From contig JAHQWG010000016.1 of the NCBI GenBank assembly GCA_029856045.1, positions 313,921 to 377,920 of the forward strand: 64,000 bases of DNA. Reading direction: 5' to 3'. The position numbers were made by a program, and so were the translations under genes. The notes beneath the pieces are model-generated. The model ran no database searches. It was not told the origin of the DNA and worked only from the letters and a program-made list of their open reading frames with translations. Every line of letters starts with the position of its first letter. Position 1 is the stretch's first letter. This document shows, one piece after another, positions 8,075-17,627 of the stretch. This stretch comes from Promethearchaeia archaeon (GTDB lineage Archaea; Asgardarchaeota; Lokiarchaeia; Sigyniarchaeales; SOKP01).

Positions 8075-9304
8075 TTAGTAAATTTGTTCCTTTCCTGCTA
8101 CAAAACTTTCTCGTAATTTGAAAAAGGCTTCTTTAGAAAATCTCTTATCTACAACTTCTTTTACTACATTTTCTATACGAGAAAAAGCTACATTTGCTGC
8201 AGGTATGATAGAAACACTATTTACCCAAGGATCATTAATTGGTCTTCCAATTTGGCTTAATAACTTTACATGTGCCTCAATTACATCCCCTTGACCAATT
8301 TCGATAATGTCTCTCGCAACGTGATTTGCAAGAACATTATAAATCTTACCAACATGATTAATGGGATTCTTTCCTGCTACAGCCTCTAATGACATTGTTC
8401 TACATGGAGTTATTAAGCCATTACAGCGGTTTCCCCGTCCTACTTCACCATCATCCCCTGATTCTGCACTAGTTCCTGTAATGGTTAAATACATTATATT
8501 CTTTTTAATAATATCAGCTACATTTACTTGACAAGTTACTTCTTTCTCTGGAATAATTTTAGCAGCTAAATCCAAAACTGCATCCTTAATTTGTTCACAA
8601 TAGTTAATGTATTCATTAGAATCGTTTATATATTTAGAAACCATAGCACAAGCTAAAGTAATTCCAATTTTATTTTCAATTCGATGACTCATAACTTTTA
8701 TATCTTCTCCAGATGCTTTGCATTTGTTTTTAAACGCGTCAGAATTAATTAATCTTTCCGTTTCAAGTGTTATTCTTTCACAATCACTCAAAGGTGCATA
8801 TCCTACACCAAAACTAGTGTCATTAGCCATCGGTATGCTGTTCATAGAATCACTTTCATCAAAAAGCCCAGTTAAATCTACAGAACCCGGTCGAACAGCA
8901 TGATCAAAATGAATATCCTTAACTAAATCTAAATTTCTAAATACATCTTGGACAACTTGTTTAGTAGCTTCTAAACAAATTGGTCCCACGGGAATGTATA
9001 TCAATTCACTTCCATTCAAAATCTGATTTATAGCTCTCCCTACAAGTAAGAAATATTGAGGTTCTATTATAAGACCTCCTCCAAAAGTGGGTTTAGATAT
9101 TCCTCCAACCAGTGCAGCTTTATCCACATTATGGTGATAATAGCGTTCGAAATTCTCTAAATAGTATTTACATAAGGCTCTTGATGAAGCTTCTGCAGCT
9201 GCATCGCAAACGGAATCAGGGTGTCCTAAACCCTTTCTTTCTACGATTTCAGGAAACTCCGATTTCTCAATAGGGTCTAATTTTGATAAATCGATCTTTA
9301 ACAT
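8075..9304 (-). CDS. mat: Archaeal-type S-adenosylmethionine synthetase (methionine adenosyltransferase)
   Basis: Makes S-adenosylmethionine from methionine and ATP. The 409 residues match the archaeal AMT family, which is unrelated in detail to bacterial MetK. Diagnostic stretches include ERKGLGHPDSVCDAAAE near residue 22, the glycine-rich GGGLIIEPQYFLLVGRA, and GDDGEVGRGNRCNGLITPCR in the C-terminal half. The length is typical and all regions are present. It starts at ATG. Flanking spacers of about 190 bases on each side contain no supported feature, so it is probably a single-gene unit. Confidence 0.96.
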   Translation of the reverse strand: MLKIDLSKLDPIEKSEFPEIVERKGLGHPDSVCDAAAEASSRALCKYYLENFERYYHHNVDKAALVGGISKPTFGGGLIIEPQYFLLVGRAINQILNGSELIYIPVGPICLEATKQVVQDVFRNLDLVKDIHFDHAVRPGSVDLTGLFDESDSMNSIPMANDTSFGVGYAPLSDCERITLETERLINSDAFKNKCKASGEDIKVMSHRIENKIGITLACAMVSKYINDSNEYINYCEQIKDAVLDLAAKIIPEKEVTCQVNVADIIKKNIMYLTITGTSAESGDDGEVGRGNRCNGLITPCRTMSLEAVAGKNPINHVGKIYNVLANHVARDIIEIGQGDVIEAHVKLLSQIGRPINDPWVNSVSIIPAANVAFSRIENVVKEVVDKRFSKEAFFKLRESFVAGKEQIY

Positions 9305-9500
9305 ATGTTAAACCATTTCTAATAGTAATTTTTTATATATAAAGCAATTTAATCCATAAAATAAATTCTTTTCTGTAATTATAAACTCCCTTTTTTTAAT
9401 ATATTAAAATGTATTAGATTTAGAAAAAAATGGATTACTATTAAATTTACTAAACTTAATAAATTATATAGATTAATTTTGAATAAAAAATAAAATTGTC

Positions 9501-10289
9501 TTGGTGAAAGCTATATTCGAAACACAAATTCATATTGTATTTAATGCTGATGAGGAAGAGAGAATAACTTTCCCAATAATAACTTCAAAACCTAATAAGC
9601 TATACTACTTTAAGGCTGATCCAACAAAATTGAACGCTGCTTATCTGTATGAATCCTTTTATGGAAAAAATATTGAAGTTTTAAAAAAGGAAGTCCCAAC
9701 ATTAGAAATAATAACAAACCTAATTGATTATACTGATTATTTCCAAATAATTCAAGAAATATCAAAAGTAATCAGCAACGAAAGGGAGCAAAATCCTAAC
9801 TGTAAAATTTATATTAATATTTCTGCCGGTTCTAAATTAACTGCAATTGCTTCAATAGAAGCAGCAAGGATATGGGATTTAGAAACATACTATATCTTTT
9901 CTCAAGAAATAAGCTTTGGTGGAGGACCTAAGCATTCTGGCGAGATGAAATTTCTACCGATAAAAGGCTTTCCCATACAAAAACCTCGAAAAGAATTAAT
10001 TAAGGTATTAAAAGTAATGGAAAAAATGATGGCTGGAGGTAAAAAATTTGTATATAAAAAATATTTATTGAATGTTTTAAAAGATGAAAGATTGTTGCAA
10101 TTAGTCACGGAAAACCCTGATTTGACAAAAAATAAATCAAGTGAATATATGGCTCTTAATCAAAGATATTTAAATCCATTGGAAAGGGTATGGAAATTCA
10201 TAAAAATTTCTGATGATAAACGAAATAAAAAAATATTTCTTACTGATGAAGGTAAGGAGATATTAAAAATTTTTAAATATTATATATAG
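9501..10289 (+). CDS. CARF-domain winged-helix regulator (DUF6293/Csa3-like)
   Basis: Residues ~1-155 form a Rossmann-like CARF domain: an early strand QIHIVF, and the ligand-pocket motif NISAGSK (106-112) followed by a helix TAIASIEAARIWD. A GGGPKHSGEM segment follows. Residues ~165-262 look like a winged helix (KKFVYKKYLLNVLK ... IKISDD..KKIFLTDEGKEIL). Family members are putative transcription factors that sense a nucleotide such as a cyclic oligoadenylate. No CRISPR array or cas gene is visible here. The start is TTG 9501 or GTG 9504; the GTG is part of a GGTGA string, so neither is certain. Confidence 0.75.
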   Translation: MVKAIFETQIHIVFNADEEERITFPIITSKPNKLYYFKADPTKLNAAYLYESFYGKNIEVLKKEVPTLEIITNLIDYTDYFQIIQEISKVISNEREQNPNCKIYINISAGSKLTAIASIEAARIWDLETYYIFSQEISFGGGPKHSGEMKFLPIKGFPIQKPRKELIKVLKVMEKMMAGGKKFVYKKYLLNVLKDERLLQLVTENPDLTKNKSSEYMALNQRYLNPLERVWKFIKISDDKRNKKIFLTDEGKEILKIFKYYI

Positions 10290-10301
10290 TGTTTGAAATA
10301 C

Positions 10302-10309
10302 TTTATATA
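10302..10309 (+). promoter_or_regulatory. Putative TATA box for the Xre-type regulator and rnhB
   Basis: TTTATATA matches the archaeal TATA consensus, about 66 bases before the ATG at 10376. A second weaker candidate lies at ~10330-10337. It would drive the regulator gene and the RNase HII gene immediately behind it. Confidence 0.4.
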
Positions 10310-10375
10310 AAATAAAATTAAATAAGTCCTTTATATTAAATATACAAATAAAAAAAGCGAGTAACTCTTATTTAA

Positions 10376-11383
10376 ATGAATGATCCAAATTTTTATTCAA
10401 ATGTAATAACTCAATTAAAATTAATATTAGAAAATAATGGTTTCACAATTTATTTACTAAAATCACTCAAAGAAAAGTTTTGTTTTGACATTCTTGCGAA
10501 AAATGATGCGTCTCTAATAGTTATAAAAATTATTTCTAATATTGATAATATTAGCGAGGATTTACTGGATGAATTAAAGTTTTTTTCTAAAATTGTACAA
10601 GCAATTCCTATTATAATCGGAGAAAAAAATCGAAGATCAAAACTAGAGAATAATTCTATTTATATAAGAAAAAATTTACCAATCATTAATTTTGAAACAT
10701 TCAAGTTAATAATACAAGAAAAAGTTTTCCCCTACATCCTTGCAAAAAGAGGCGGAGGAACAATTTTCTTAGATGGAAATCGATTAAGACTTATGCGAGA
10801 GGGAAAGGAAGTTTCTCGAAAGAACTTTTCTGATCTGATTGGAATCACTAAAAGGTCATTATGCTCCTATGAAAGAGGAGTAATGAGAACTTCAATTGAA
10901 ACCGCAAATAAAATTAAAAAATTTTTTGATGATACGGTTATAAGGAAAATAAATATATTTAATTGGAAATATCATGTTAATATTAAAGAATTTCTTGATA
11001 TTAATATAGATAGGACTGAATTCCAAGAGCACTTAGAGGATATTCTAAAAGATATTGGTTTTTTTACTTTCTGGGCTAAAGATAATATTATTCCATACGA
11101 TCTTTTTATCACATCTAAAAATTTAAAATCATTTGAAAAAATTGATGATTTTTATCCCGTTTGTTTTTCAATTAATCAAAAAACTCAGAAAATTAATAAG
11201 CCAAAAATAAAGGATTTAACAAAAATGTCTCAGATTTTACAGAAAAAGTATCTTCATATTGTTGAATATTACAAACCGTCAAATTTACCAGTTAATAAGA
11301 TGCCAGTTATTCAAATAAAAGATCTTGAAAAAATAGATGACGAAGAAGAATTCAAAGATTTTGTAAAGGAATTAAAATTATAA
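10376..11383 (+). CDS. Xre-type HTH transcriptional regulator with N-terminal nuclease-like domain (COG1395-like)
   Basis: A 335-residue archaeal regulator. Residues ~1-120 alternate helices and strands (FCFDILAKNDASLIVIKII) like the restriction-endonuclease/Holliday-resolvase fold typical of this family. An Xre-like helix-turn-helix follows at ~133-190 (LRLMREGKEVSRKNFSDLIGITKRSLCSYERG split over two helices). The C-terminal half repeats an alpha/beta domain. It probably binds DNA, but the regulon is unknown. It starts at ATG and ends one base before the rnhB start, so the two are likely co-transcribed. Confidence 0.75.
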   Translation: MNDPNFYSNVITQLKLILENNGFTIYLLKSLKEKFCFDILAKNDASLIVIKIISNIDNISEDLLDELKFFSKIVQAIPIIIGEKNRRSKLENNSIYIRKNLPIINFETFKLIIQEKVFPYILAKRGGGTIFLDGNRLRLMREGKEVSRKNFSDLIGITKRSLCSYERGVMRTSIETANKIKKFFDDTVIRKINIFNWKYHVNIKEFLDINIDRTEFQEHLEDILKDIGFFTFWAKDNIIPYDLFITSKNLKSFEKIDDFYPVCFSINQKTQKINKPKIKDLTKMSQILQKKYLHIVEYYKPSNLPVNKMPVIQIKDLEKIDDEEEFKDFVKELKL

Positions 11384-11384
11384 A

Positions 11385-12053
11385 ATGATTAAATTAATTT
11401 TAGGAATAGATGAGGCTGGTAGAGGTTGTTTAATCGGCTCAATGATTATTTGTGGTGTCCTTTTTGATGAAAACAAACAAAAATATTTAGAAGAGATTGG
11501 TGTAAAAGATTCTAAAAAATTATCTCCAAGAAGAAGGACAGAATTATGCAAGTTAATTGTAGAAAACTGTGTAAAATATAAAGTTATTGATGTTTCGGTA
11601 AAAGAGATTGATGATAGACTCAATAAAAACATAACTCTGAATGAATTGGAGTTGGAAAAATTTGTTGAAATTATCAATTCTCTAAAGCCAGATGAAGCAT
11701 TTCTTGATGCAGTAGATGTAAATGAAGAACGATTTAAAACTTCTTGTAAGAAAAGGGTAAATTATAAAGGGCTTAAAATTGTTTCTAAGCATAAAGCTGA
11801 CGATCTTTTTCCAATAGTCTCTGCAGCTTCGATTGTAGCTAAAACAATTAGAGATAAAAAAATCTCGGAATTAAAAATTAAATATGGTGATCTTGGATCT
11901 GGTTATTCAAGTGACGTAAAAACTATTGAATTTGTTAGAAAGTGGATTAAAGAAAAGAAATCTATTCCTCCCTTTATTAGAAAAAGCTGGGATACCACAA
12001 AAAGACTTTTAGAAGAAGAATTATATAATAAAAAAATTAGTGAGTTTCTCTAG
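11385..12053 (+). CDS. rnhB: Ribonuclease HII
   Basis: Endonuclease that cleaves the RNA strand of RNA-DNA hybrids, removing misincorporated ribonucleotides and primers. The N-terminal motif GIDEAGRGCLIGSM carries the first Asp and Glu. A later DAVD supplies an acidic residue, and SKHKADDLFPIVSAASIVAK gives the remaining aspartate and the family helix. The length of 222 residues is normal for archaeal RNase HII. ATG follows the upstream stop after one base, indicating translational coupling. Confidence 0.95.
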   Translation: MIKLILGIDEAGRGCLIGSMIICGVLFDENKQKYLEEIGVKDSKKLSPRRRTELCKLIVENCVKYKVIDVSVKEIDDRLNKNITLNELELEKFVEIINSLKPDEAFLDAVDVNEERFKTSCKKRVNYKGLKIVSKHKADDLFPIVSAASIVAKTIRDKKISELKIKYGDLGSGYSSDVKTIEFVRKWIKEKKSIPPFIRKSWDTTKRLLEEELYNKKISEFL

Positions 12054-12062
12054 AAAAGGTAT

Positions 12063-12752
12063 TTATTTTTCCAGAAAAACCCCAAGATGACCGCCAGCAT
12101 AAGAATCTATGCTAATTTTTTCTAAAACCTTTAAATCTGCATTTTTTAGAGTGTTTAATTCATTTTTAAAAATCTCTTTTGGCTTTTCGGTGCTTTTGAT
12201 TGATTGCGATTTAATAAATAATATTATCTTTCCGCCTTCTTTTAAATATAATTTAGCATTTCTTATTGCAATATTTGCCTGTTCAGGGTGTGAAACATCT
12301 TGATAAATTAAATCCACCGGCTTATAAATTAACATTGAATATTCCTGTGGATTTAATGCATTTCCAAGAATAGGTATTATATTTTTTCGAGATGTAGTAT
12401 TTTGAATTAATTGGCGTAAGCTTCTTTCAGAAATTTCAACACCGAATATTAATCCATTAGAAACTATATCAGAAATGTGAGAAATTGTAGTTCCAGTAGA
12501 TGCTCCCAAATATAAGCAGGTTGTTTTTCTTTCTAAATATATCTTTTGAGCCCCTTTTAAAATTAAAGCTGCTAATTTACTTCGATATGGATCCCATAAT
12601 CGAAATTCTTCATCCATTTTTAGAATTATTTTTTCTCCATAAATTACATTACCTTTATCCAGATTTTTAGTATATAATTTTAATTTTTCAGAAGAACCCG
12701 ATATAAATACATTTACAAATTTAGGATGAGGTCTAATATTCGGCAGAATCAA
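12063..12752 (-). CDS. flpA: Fibrillarin-like rRNA/tRNA 2'-O-methyltransferase
   Basis: Catalytic subunit of archaeal box C/D RNPs, which methylate ribose 2'-OH on rRNA and tRNA. A short N-terminal beta domain leads into an SAM-dependent Rossmann domain: FRLWDPYRSKLAA, the SAM motif YLGASTGTTISHISD, GVEISERS and IYQDVSHPEQANI, all hallmarks of fibrillarin. The only usable start is TTG 12752, as an in-frame TAG lies eight codons upstream; the N-terminus is slightly unusual for the family. The nop5 gene lies 31 bases upstream on the same strand, giving the usual nop5-flpA pair. Confidence 0.93.
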   Translation of the reverse strand: MILPNIRPHPKFVNVFISGSSEKLKLYTKNLDKGNVIYGEKIILKMDEEFRLWDPYRSKLAALILKGAQKIYLERKTTCLYLGASTGTTISHISDIVSNGLIFGVEISERSLRQLIQNTTSRKNIIPILGNALNPQEYSMLIYKPVDLIYQDVSHPEQANIAIRNAKLYLKEGGKIILFIKSQSIKSTEKPKEIFKNELNTLKNADLKVLEKISIDSYAGGHLGVFLEK

Positions 12753-12783
12753 ATAAAATTCACATCTCTAGAGATTGAAGAAA

Positions 12784-13974
12784 TTATCTTCTCTTTTTAC
12801 TTCTTTTCTTTTGTGATAAATTCTGAGACTTTTTTTGGCTCTTTTTTGGTGGATTTGGATATTTTCGTTTGATCTCTTCAATCTTTTGATTAACTTCATT
12901 TAATAATTGATCTCCTAATAGCTTATCAGAAAAATAATCTAATTTTGCAGCTATTGATATTTTTCCAGATAATAATCGAGAAATTTTCCCCCTGTGCCAA
13001 GGTTTTGCAGAGCGAATTCCATGCCATTGAAATATAATACCATGCTTCGGAGATTTTGCATTTGATTTTAAGGATCTAAATAATGCCCTTTCTGCTCCCA
13101 ATAACTGAATAGTTGAGGCTGGTAGCATAGCTAACTTTTTAATGCTCCCGACAGAAGCCACTAATTTAGCTCCGATTAATGCTCCTACAAGCGTTGTCAA
13201 ATTAGGGGTTGCTCCATTCATTATTTCATCTAAATCATTTTCTAATCGCGTTCGATATGACTCAATAGATAGAATTAAATCGGCATATTTCTGAATATTA
13301 TCAAGGTCAATCTCCGCACCCATTGAATTTTGAGATTGAGTGATGATCTCGTTTAAAGTATAATCTTTAAAAGAAAATTTATCTTGAAGGTTCTCTTTAG
13401 TAAAATTCTCTCGACTTCCAATAATTGAAATTAATTTACTAAATACTACATGATCCTCAATAATTTTGTCAGTTAATTCCGGGAAATGTAATCCGTACCA
13501 CTCTCTAATACGTGTGCTAAACAAATTTATAGTTTTCTTTAATAAATCAAGAGTATTACTCATCTGAATAATTAATATATCATCTTTTCCTGAAGCCCGA
13601 CTTATTGATTTTTTTGCAAGACTTTCCCCTAATTTTTTCGATCGTTCTCTTATTTGTTCCTCCGTTATTTGAACTCCATATTTATTAACACTGTTTCTCA
13701 AATTTAATTTAAATGATTGAATAAGAGGACACGGAACCTCATGTTTTGCATTAAAATTAGAATTCTGATTAATTAAATTACTTAAATTTGAGTTATCAAC
13801 AATAAATTCATTATACCCATTTTCTGATAACTCTTCTAATAATTTTGTAAATTCTTGAGGTAGATTATTTTCTCCTATTAGTCCATAGAATTCAATTATT
13901 TTATTAATTTCTCCATCAAAATCTTGAAAATTAATTGGACTCTCTAATTCATCAATTATAAAAATCCCAACCAC
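12784..13974 (-). CDS. nop5: Nop5 (Nop56/58-related) C/D box RNP core protein
   Basis: Scaffold of the box C/D methylation RNP that links fibrillarin to L7Ae and guide RNA. Residues ~1-110 form the fibrillarin-binding domain. ~115-250 are the coiled-coil dimerisation region with REWYGLHFPEL, a strong Nop signature. ~255-345 are the Nop domain (TPNLTTLVGALIGAKLVASVGS, then LPASTIQLLGAERALFR). The tail is a lysine/arginine-rich extension like the KKE/D tails of the family. It starts at GTG and lies immediately upstream of fibrillarin. Confidence 0.94.
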   Translation of the reverse strand: MVGIFIIDELESPINFQDFDGEINKIIEFYGLIGENNLPQEFTKLLEELSENGYNEFIVDNSNLSNLINQNSNFNAKHEVPCPLIQSFKLNLRNSVNKYGVQITEEQIRERSKKLGESLAKKSISRASGKDDILIIQMSNTLDLLKKTINLFSTRIREWYGLHFPELTDKIIEDHVVFSKLISIIGSRENFTKENLQDKFSFKDYTLNEIITQSQNSMGAEIDLDNIQKYADLILSIESYRTRLENDLDEIMNGATPNLTTLVGALIGAKLVASVGSIKKLAMLPASTIQLLGAERALFRSLKSNAKSPKHGIIFQWHGIRSAKPWHRGKISRLLSGKISIAAKLDYFSDKLLGDQLLNEVNQKIEEIKRKYPNPPKKSQKKSQNLSQKKRSKKRR

Positions 13975-14113
13975 AGTATCTGCAATATAACACTTAATAA
14001 TTTAGTCCCCTTCATTCATACTAACTTTAAATAATATAATAATACTTATTATTAATAATGAGTTCCCTATTAAAAATAAACATATCAACCATTGAAAAAT
14101 TTTAAAAATAAAA

Positions 14114-15031
14114 ATGAGTGAATTTTTTAAAAAAATTGCCGAGAAACCATTCATATTGGCTTCTGGTATTCTTGGTGTTTCTTATTCTAGTATGAAACGG
14201 ATATTTGAAGGGGGAGCAGGAGCAGTAGTCACAAAATCAATTGGACCAATTCTAAGAGAGGGATATAAAAATCCTTCAATTATAGAAATACTGCCTGGAA
14301 CTTTCATTAATAGCGTTGGTCTTGCAAATCCAGGTATAGATAATTTTATTTCAGAGATTAAAGAATTAAAACGGAATAATATAACAACTATTGTCTCAGT
14401 TTTTGGGGATTCAATAGAAACCTATACCCAGGTAGCAGTAAAGGCCCAAGATGCGGGTGCAGATGCTATAGAATTAAATATTTCTTGCCCTCATGCTGAA
14501 ATATCGATTATTTGTCAAAATAAACAATTAACCTATGATTATGTTGCAGCTGTTAAAAAAGAGTTAAAAATACCATTAATTGTAAAGTTATCTCCAAATG
14601 TAACAGATATAGGCGAGATTGCATTAAGTGCTGAGAAAGCGGGTGCAGATGCTATCACCGCAATTAATACAGTAAATGCAATGGTAATTGATATTGAAAC
14701 CCAGAGACCAATTTTATCACATGGAAGCGGTGGTCTTTCTGGGAAAGCAATCCATCCTATAGCTGTAAAAAAAGTATTTAATCTTTATAAAATTGTAAGA
14801 ATTCCTATATTTGGATGTGGTGGAGTATTTACAGGGGAAGACGCAATTGAATTTTTCTTGGCTGGCGCTTCTGCTGTTCAAATTGGTTCCGCTTTATATC
14901 AAGATTACAATGCAATAACAACTATTATTAATATCGCTAAAAAATATTTAGAAGTTCATAATTATAAATCATTCTCAGATATAGTTGGAAATGCACACGG
15001 ATTTGAAACTCAGGAGGTTCCAGATTTTTAA
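14114..15031 (+). CDS. pyrD: Dihydroorotate dehydrogenase, class 1B catalytic subunit
   Basis: Oxidises dihydroorotate to orotate in pyrimidine synthesis using FMN in a TIM barrel. Visible motifs are an early GGAGAVVTKSIG, the SVGLANPG region, IELNISCPHAE with the class 1 catalytic cysteine, PLIVKLSPNVTDI, and the FMN phosphate site PIFGCGGVFTGEDAIEFFLAGASAVQIGSA (split over a strand and helix). The length of 305 residues is typical. The stop overlaps the pyrK start by one base (TAATG), so the subunits are translationally coupled. Class 1B enzymes pass electrons through PyrK to NAD. Confidence 0.95.
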   Translation: MSEFFKKIAEKPFILASGILGVSYSSMKRIFEGGAGAVVTKSIGPILREGYKNPSIIEILPGTFINSVGLANPGIDNFISEIKELKRNNITTIVSVFGDSIETYTQVAVKAQDAGADAIELNISCPHAEISIICQNKQLTYDYVAAVKKELKIPLIVKLSPNVTDIGEIALSAEKAGADAITAINTVNAMVIDIETQRPILSHGSGGLSGKAIHPIAVKKVFNLYKIVRIPIFGCGGVFTGEDAIEFFLAGASAVQIGSALYQDYNAITTIINIAKKYLEVHNYKSFSDIVGNAHGFETQEVPDF

Positions 15032-15894
15032 TGATTAAAAAACCGCGAATGGTTCAAATATCGGAGATTGTCCAAGAGTCAAAGGATGTTAAAACTTTTA
15101 CTTTTAATATCAATTCAATACTCAATAATTACTCGATTCAATATCAAGATCCCACTCCTGGTGAGTTTTTAATGGTGTGGGTACCCGGAATAGATGAAAT
15201 TCCAATGTCCCTATCTGGATTTAACAATAATAAAGATTGGAGTATAACCGTTAAAAAAGTAGGAGAATGTACCGAAACACTCTTCAATTTAGAAAAGAGT
15301 GATTTAATAGGAATACGAGGACCATTTGGTAATGGATTTCAAATTCTTGAATTTAACTCTAATAACCAATTAAACATTGTCGTTGGTGGTGGCATTGGAA
15401 TGGCTCCATTAATACCATTAATTTCTGAATTAATAAAACTAAAAATAAAGATAATTGTAATAGAAGGTGTAAAAAGTAAGGAAGAAATTATCTTTAAAAA
15501 GTATTTAGAAAACTATTTGATAGAAAATGAAACCTTCTATATCTCAACGGATGATGGGAGTTATGGATATAAAGGATTTGCAACAGATCTTTTTAATTCA
15601 ATTATAAAAAAGGAAATAGAAAAAGGAAATAAAATAAATCAAGTGAATAGTTGCGGACCAGAACAAATGATGTATGAATTATTTCATATTTGCGAAAAAC
15701 TTAATATTACTTTTCAAGGAAGTCTTGAAAGAATGATGCGGTGTGGATTTGGTATGTGTGGATTATGTGTATTAGATCCCTCAGGTATTAGAGTTTGTCG
15801 GGAAGGTCCAGTTCTTGATTCAAAAATTTTAAGAACTTGTACTGATTTTGGTAAATATAATAGAGATTTTAGCGGCAAAAAAAATACGATATAG
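15031..15894 (+). CDS. pyrK: Dihydroorotate dehydrogenase electron transfer subunit
   Basis: FAD- and [2Fe-2S]-binding partner of PyrD. An N-terminal FAD barrel includes PTPGEFLMVWVPG and the MSLSG flavin-contacting segment. A central NAD-binding region has NIVVGGGIGMAPLIPL. The C-terminal iron-sulfur motif is MMRCGFGMCGLC followed by a further cysteine in VCREGP, giving four ligands. At 287 residues it is close to the family average. It is coupled to pyrD and followed 19 bases later by elp3, which may share the transcript although it is unrelated in function. Confidence 0.93.
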   Translation: MIKKPRMVQISEIVQESKDVKTFTFNINSILNNYSIQYQDPTPGEFLMVWVPGIDEIPMSLSGFNNNKDWSITVKKVGECTETLFNLEKSDLIGIRGPFGNGFQILEFNSNNQLNIVVGGGIGMAPLIPLISELIKLKIKIIVIEGVKSKEEIIFKKYLENYLIENETFYISTDDGSYGYKGFATDLFNSIIKKEIEKGNKINQVNSCGPEQMMYELFHICEKLNITFQGSLERMMRCGFGMCGLCVLDPSGIRVCREGPVLDSKILRTCTDFGKYNRDFSGKKNTI

Positions 15895-15913
15895 AAGTTA
15901 GAGTCAATTTTTA

Positions 15914-17545
15914 ATGCAATCACAAAATTTGGATGCTTCATCTGAAACTGAAAAAAAAGTTGCTCGAGAAATAATTGATTTTTTATTTAAACATCCAAAT
16001 TTCAATAAAACAAAAATAACACAACTTAAAGGTAAAATTGGCAAAAGATATAGATACTTTAAGGTTATAAAGAATGCAACTATTCTAAAATACGCAAAAG
16101 ATTCAGAATATGAATTTTTAACTAATCTATTAAAGAGAAGAATAACACGAACAATTTCTGGAGTCACAATTATTGCAATAATGACTAAACCCCTTCCTTG
16201 CCCAGGGACTTGTATATATTGTCCCGGTCCTGATTCACAACCTGATAAACCAGTAGCACAATCATACACGGGATTGGAACCTGCTGCAATGAGGTCCATT
16301 CACAACAATTACGATCCTTACTTACAAGTCAAAAGTCGTATAGAAGATTTAGAAGCAATTGGCCATGTTGTAGATAAGATAGAGCTAATTATAATGGGAG
16401 GAACATTCTTATCCACGGATATTGAGTACCAAAAGTCGTTTATTCAAGGAGCATTAGAAGGAGTTATTGAAAAAAAAGTTTTTTCTCTTAATAAAGCGAA
16501 GCAAATGGCTGAAAAATCATCTCGAACATTAGTTGGATTGACTATTGAGACTCGTCCTGATTATTGTACTCAAAAATATATTGATTATATGTTGGATTAT
16601 AGTGCCACTAGAGTAGAAATCGGAGTTCAGACTGTTTTCAACAATATTTTTAAATTAGTAAATCGAGGGCATACCACTAAAGAGAGTATTGAAGCAATTA
16701 GATGGGCAAAAGATGCAGGTTTAAAAGTAAATACTCATATAATGCCAAATTTACCTGGTTCAAATTATTCTAAAGACTTGGAATTGTTTGAAGTCCTTTT
16801 TTCTGACCCAGATTATAAACCTGATCTACTAAAAATTTATCCTTGTTTAGTTGTAAAAGGAACCGAATTATATAATTGGTGGAGGGAAGGAAAATATAAA
16901 CCATATGATTTGGATAAACTTATTGATTTAATTGCAAATGTAAAAAGAAACCTTCCACCATATGTTAGGATACAAAGAATAATGCGAGATATACCTGCTC
17001 AGTTAATAGAGGCGGGTTGTAAAAAGAGTAATTTGAGACAACTTGTTCAAGAAAGATTAAGTCAATTAAATAGCAGTTGTAATTGCATTCGATGCCGTGA
17101 ATATGGTATATCAAACAGAGATGATGTGATTGATACAAATTCTTTTGAAGATATCAAACTATATAGATTGGATTATGAAGCATCAATGGGTTTTGAAGTA
17201 TTTTTATCTTATGAAAATAAAAATGAAAATTATTTAATTGGATATTTACGCTTAAGAAAACCCTCTGAGTTCGCTCATAGACCTGAATTAAATGATGGAA
17301 ATACTATGATAGTAAGAGAAATAAAAGTTGTAGGAGAATTAGTTCCAAAAGGCTCCAAACCAAATAAGGAATCTCAAATACAGCACCGCGGGTTTGGAAA
17401 AGAACTTATAGAACATGCTGAAAAAATATCAAGAGAGGAGTTTGATGCAAAAAAATTAGCGGTAATAAGCGGTCTTGGAGTAAAGCGATGGTTCAAAAAA
17501 TTAGGATATGATAAAGACGGACCATATGTTTCAATTAAGTTATAA
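15914..17545 (+). CDS. elp3: Elp3-type tRNA uridine(34) acetyltransferase, radical SAM plus GNAT
   Basis: Archaeal stand-alone Elp3, which carries out the cm5U-type modification at wobble U34. After an N-terminal helical region, residues ~90-110 have the iron-sulfur cysteine cluster CPGTCIYC, then GLEPAAMRSIHNNYDPY and a MGGTF segment typical of Elp3 radical-SAM domains. Later come GLTIETRPDYC and RVEIGVQTV. The last ~150 residues are a GNAT acetyltransferase domain with the acetyl-CoA loop QHRGFGKELIEHAE. The length of 543 residues is normal. It starts at ATG behind pyrK. Confidence 0.95.
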   Translation: MQSQNLDASSETEKKVAREIIDFLFKHPNFNKTKITQLKGKIGKRYRYFKVIKNATILKYAKDSEYEFLTNLLKRRITRTISGVTIIAIMTKPLPCPGTCIYCPGPDSQPDKPVAQSYTGLEPAAMRSIHNNYDPYLQVKSRIEDLEAIGHVVDKIELIIMGGTFLSTDIEYQKSFIQGALEGVIEKKVFSLNKAKQMAEKSSRTLVGLTIETRPDYCTQKYIDYMLDYSATRVEIGVQTVFNNIFKLVNRGHTTKESIEAIRWAKDAGLKVNTHIMPNLPGSNYSKDLELFEVLFSDPDYKPDLLKIYPCLVVKGTELYNWWREGKYKPYDLDKLIDLIANVKRNLPPYVRIQRIMRDIPAQLIEAGCKKSNLRQLVQERLSQLNSSCNCIRCREYGISNRDDVIDTNSFEDIKLYRLDYEASMGFEVFLSYENKNENYLIGYLRLRKPSEFAHRPELNDGNTMIVREIKVVGELVPKGSKPNKESQIQHRGFGKELIEHAEKISREEFDAKKLAVISGLGVKRWFKKLGYDKDGPYVSIKL

Positions 17546-17627
17546 TAAAATAAAAAGTTAAAATTTAATGAATAAATAGAATTTAAAAAAGTTATAAACC
17601 TCCAAAATAACTGTTAAAAGATTGAAG

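Noticed and set aside
15904-16299. 131-residue ORF on the minus strand inside elp3
   Set aside because: Antisense to a well-conserved coding region and without recognisable motifs.
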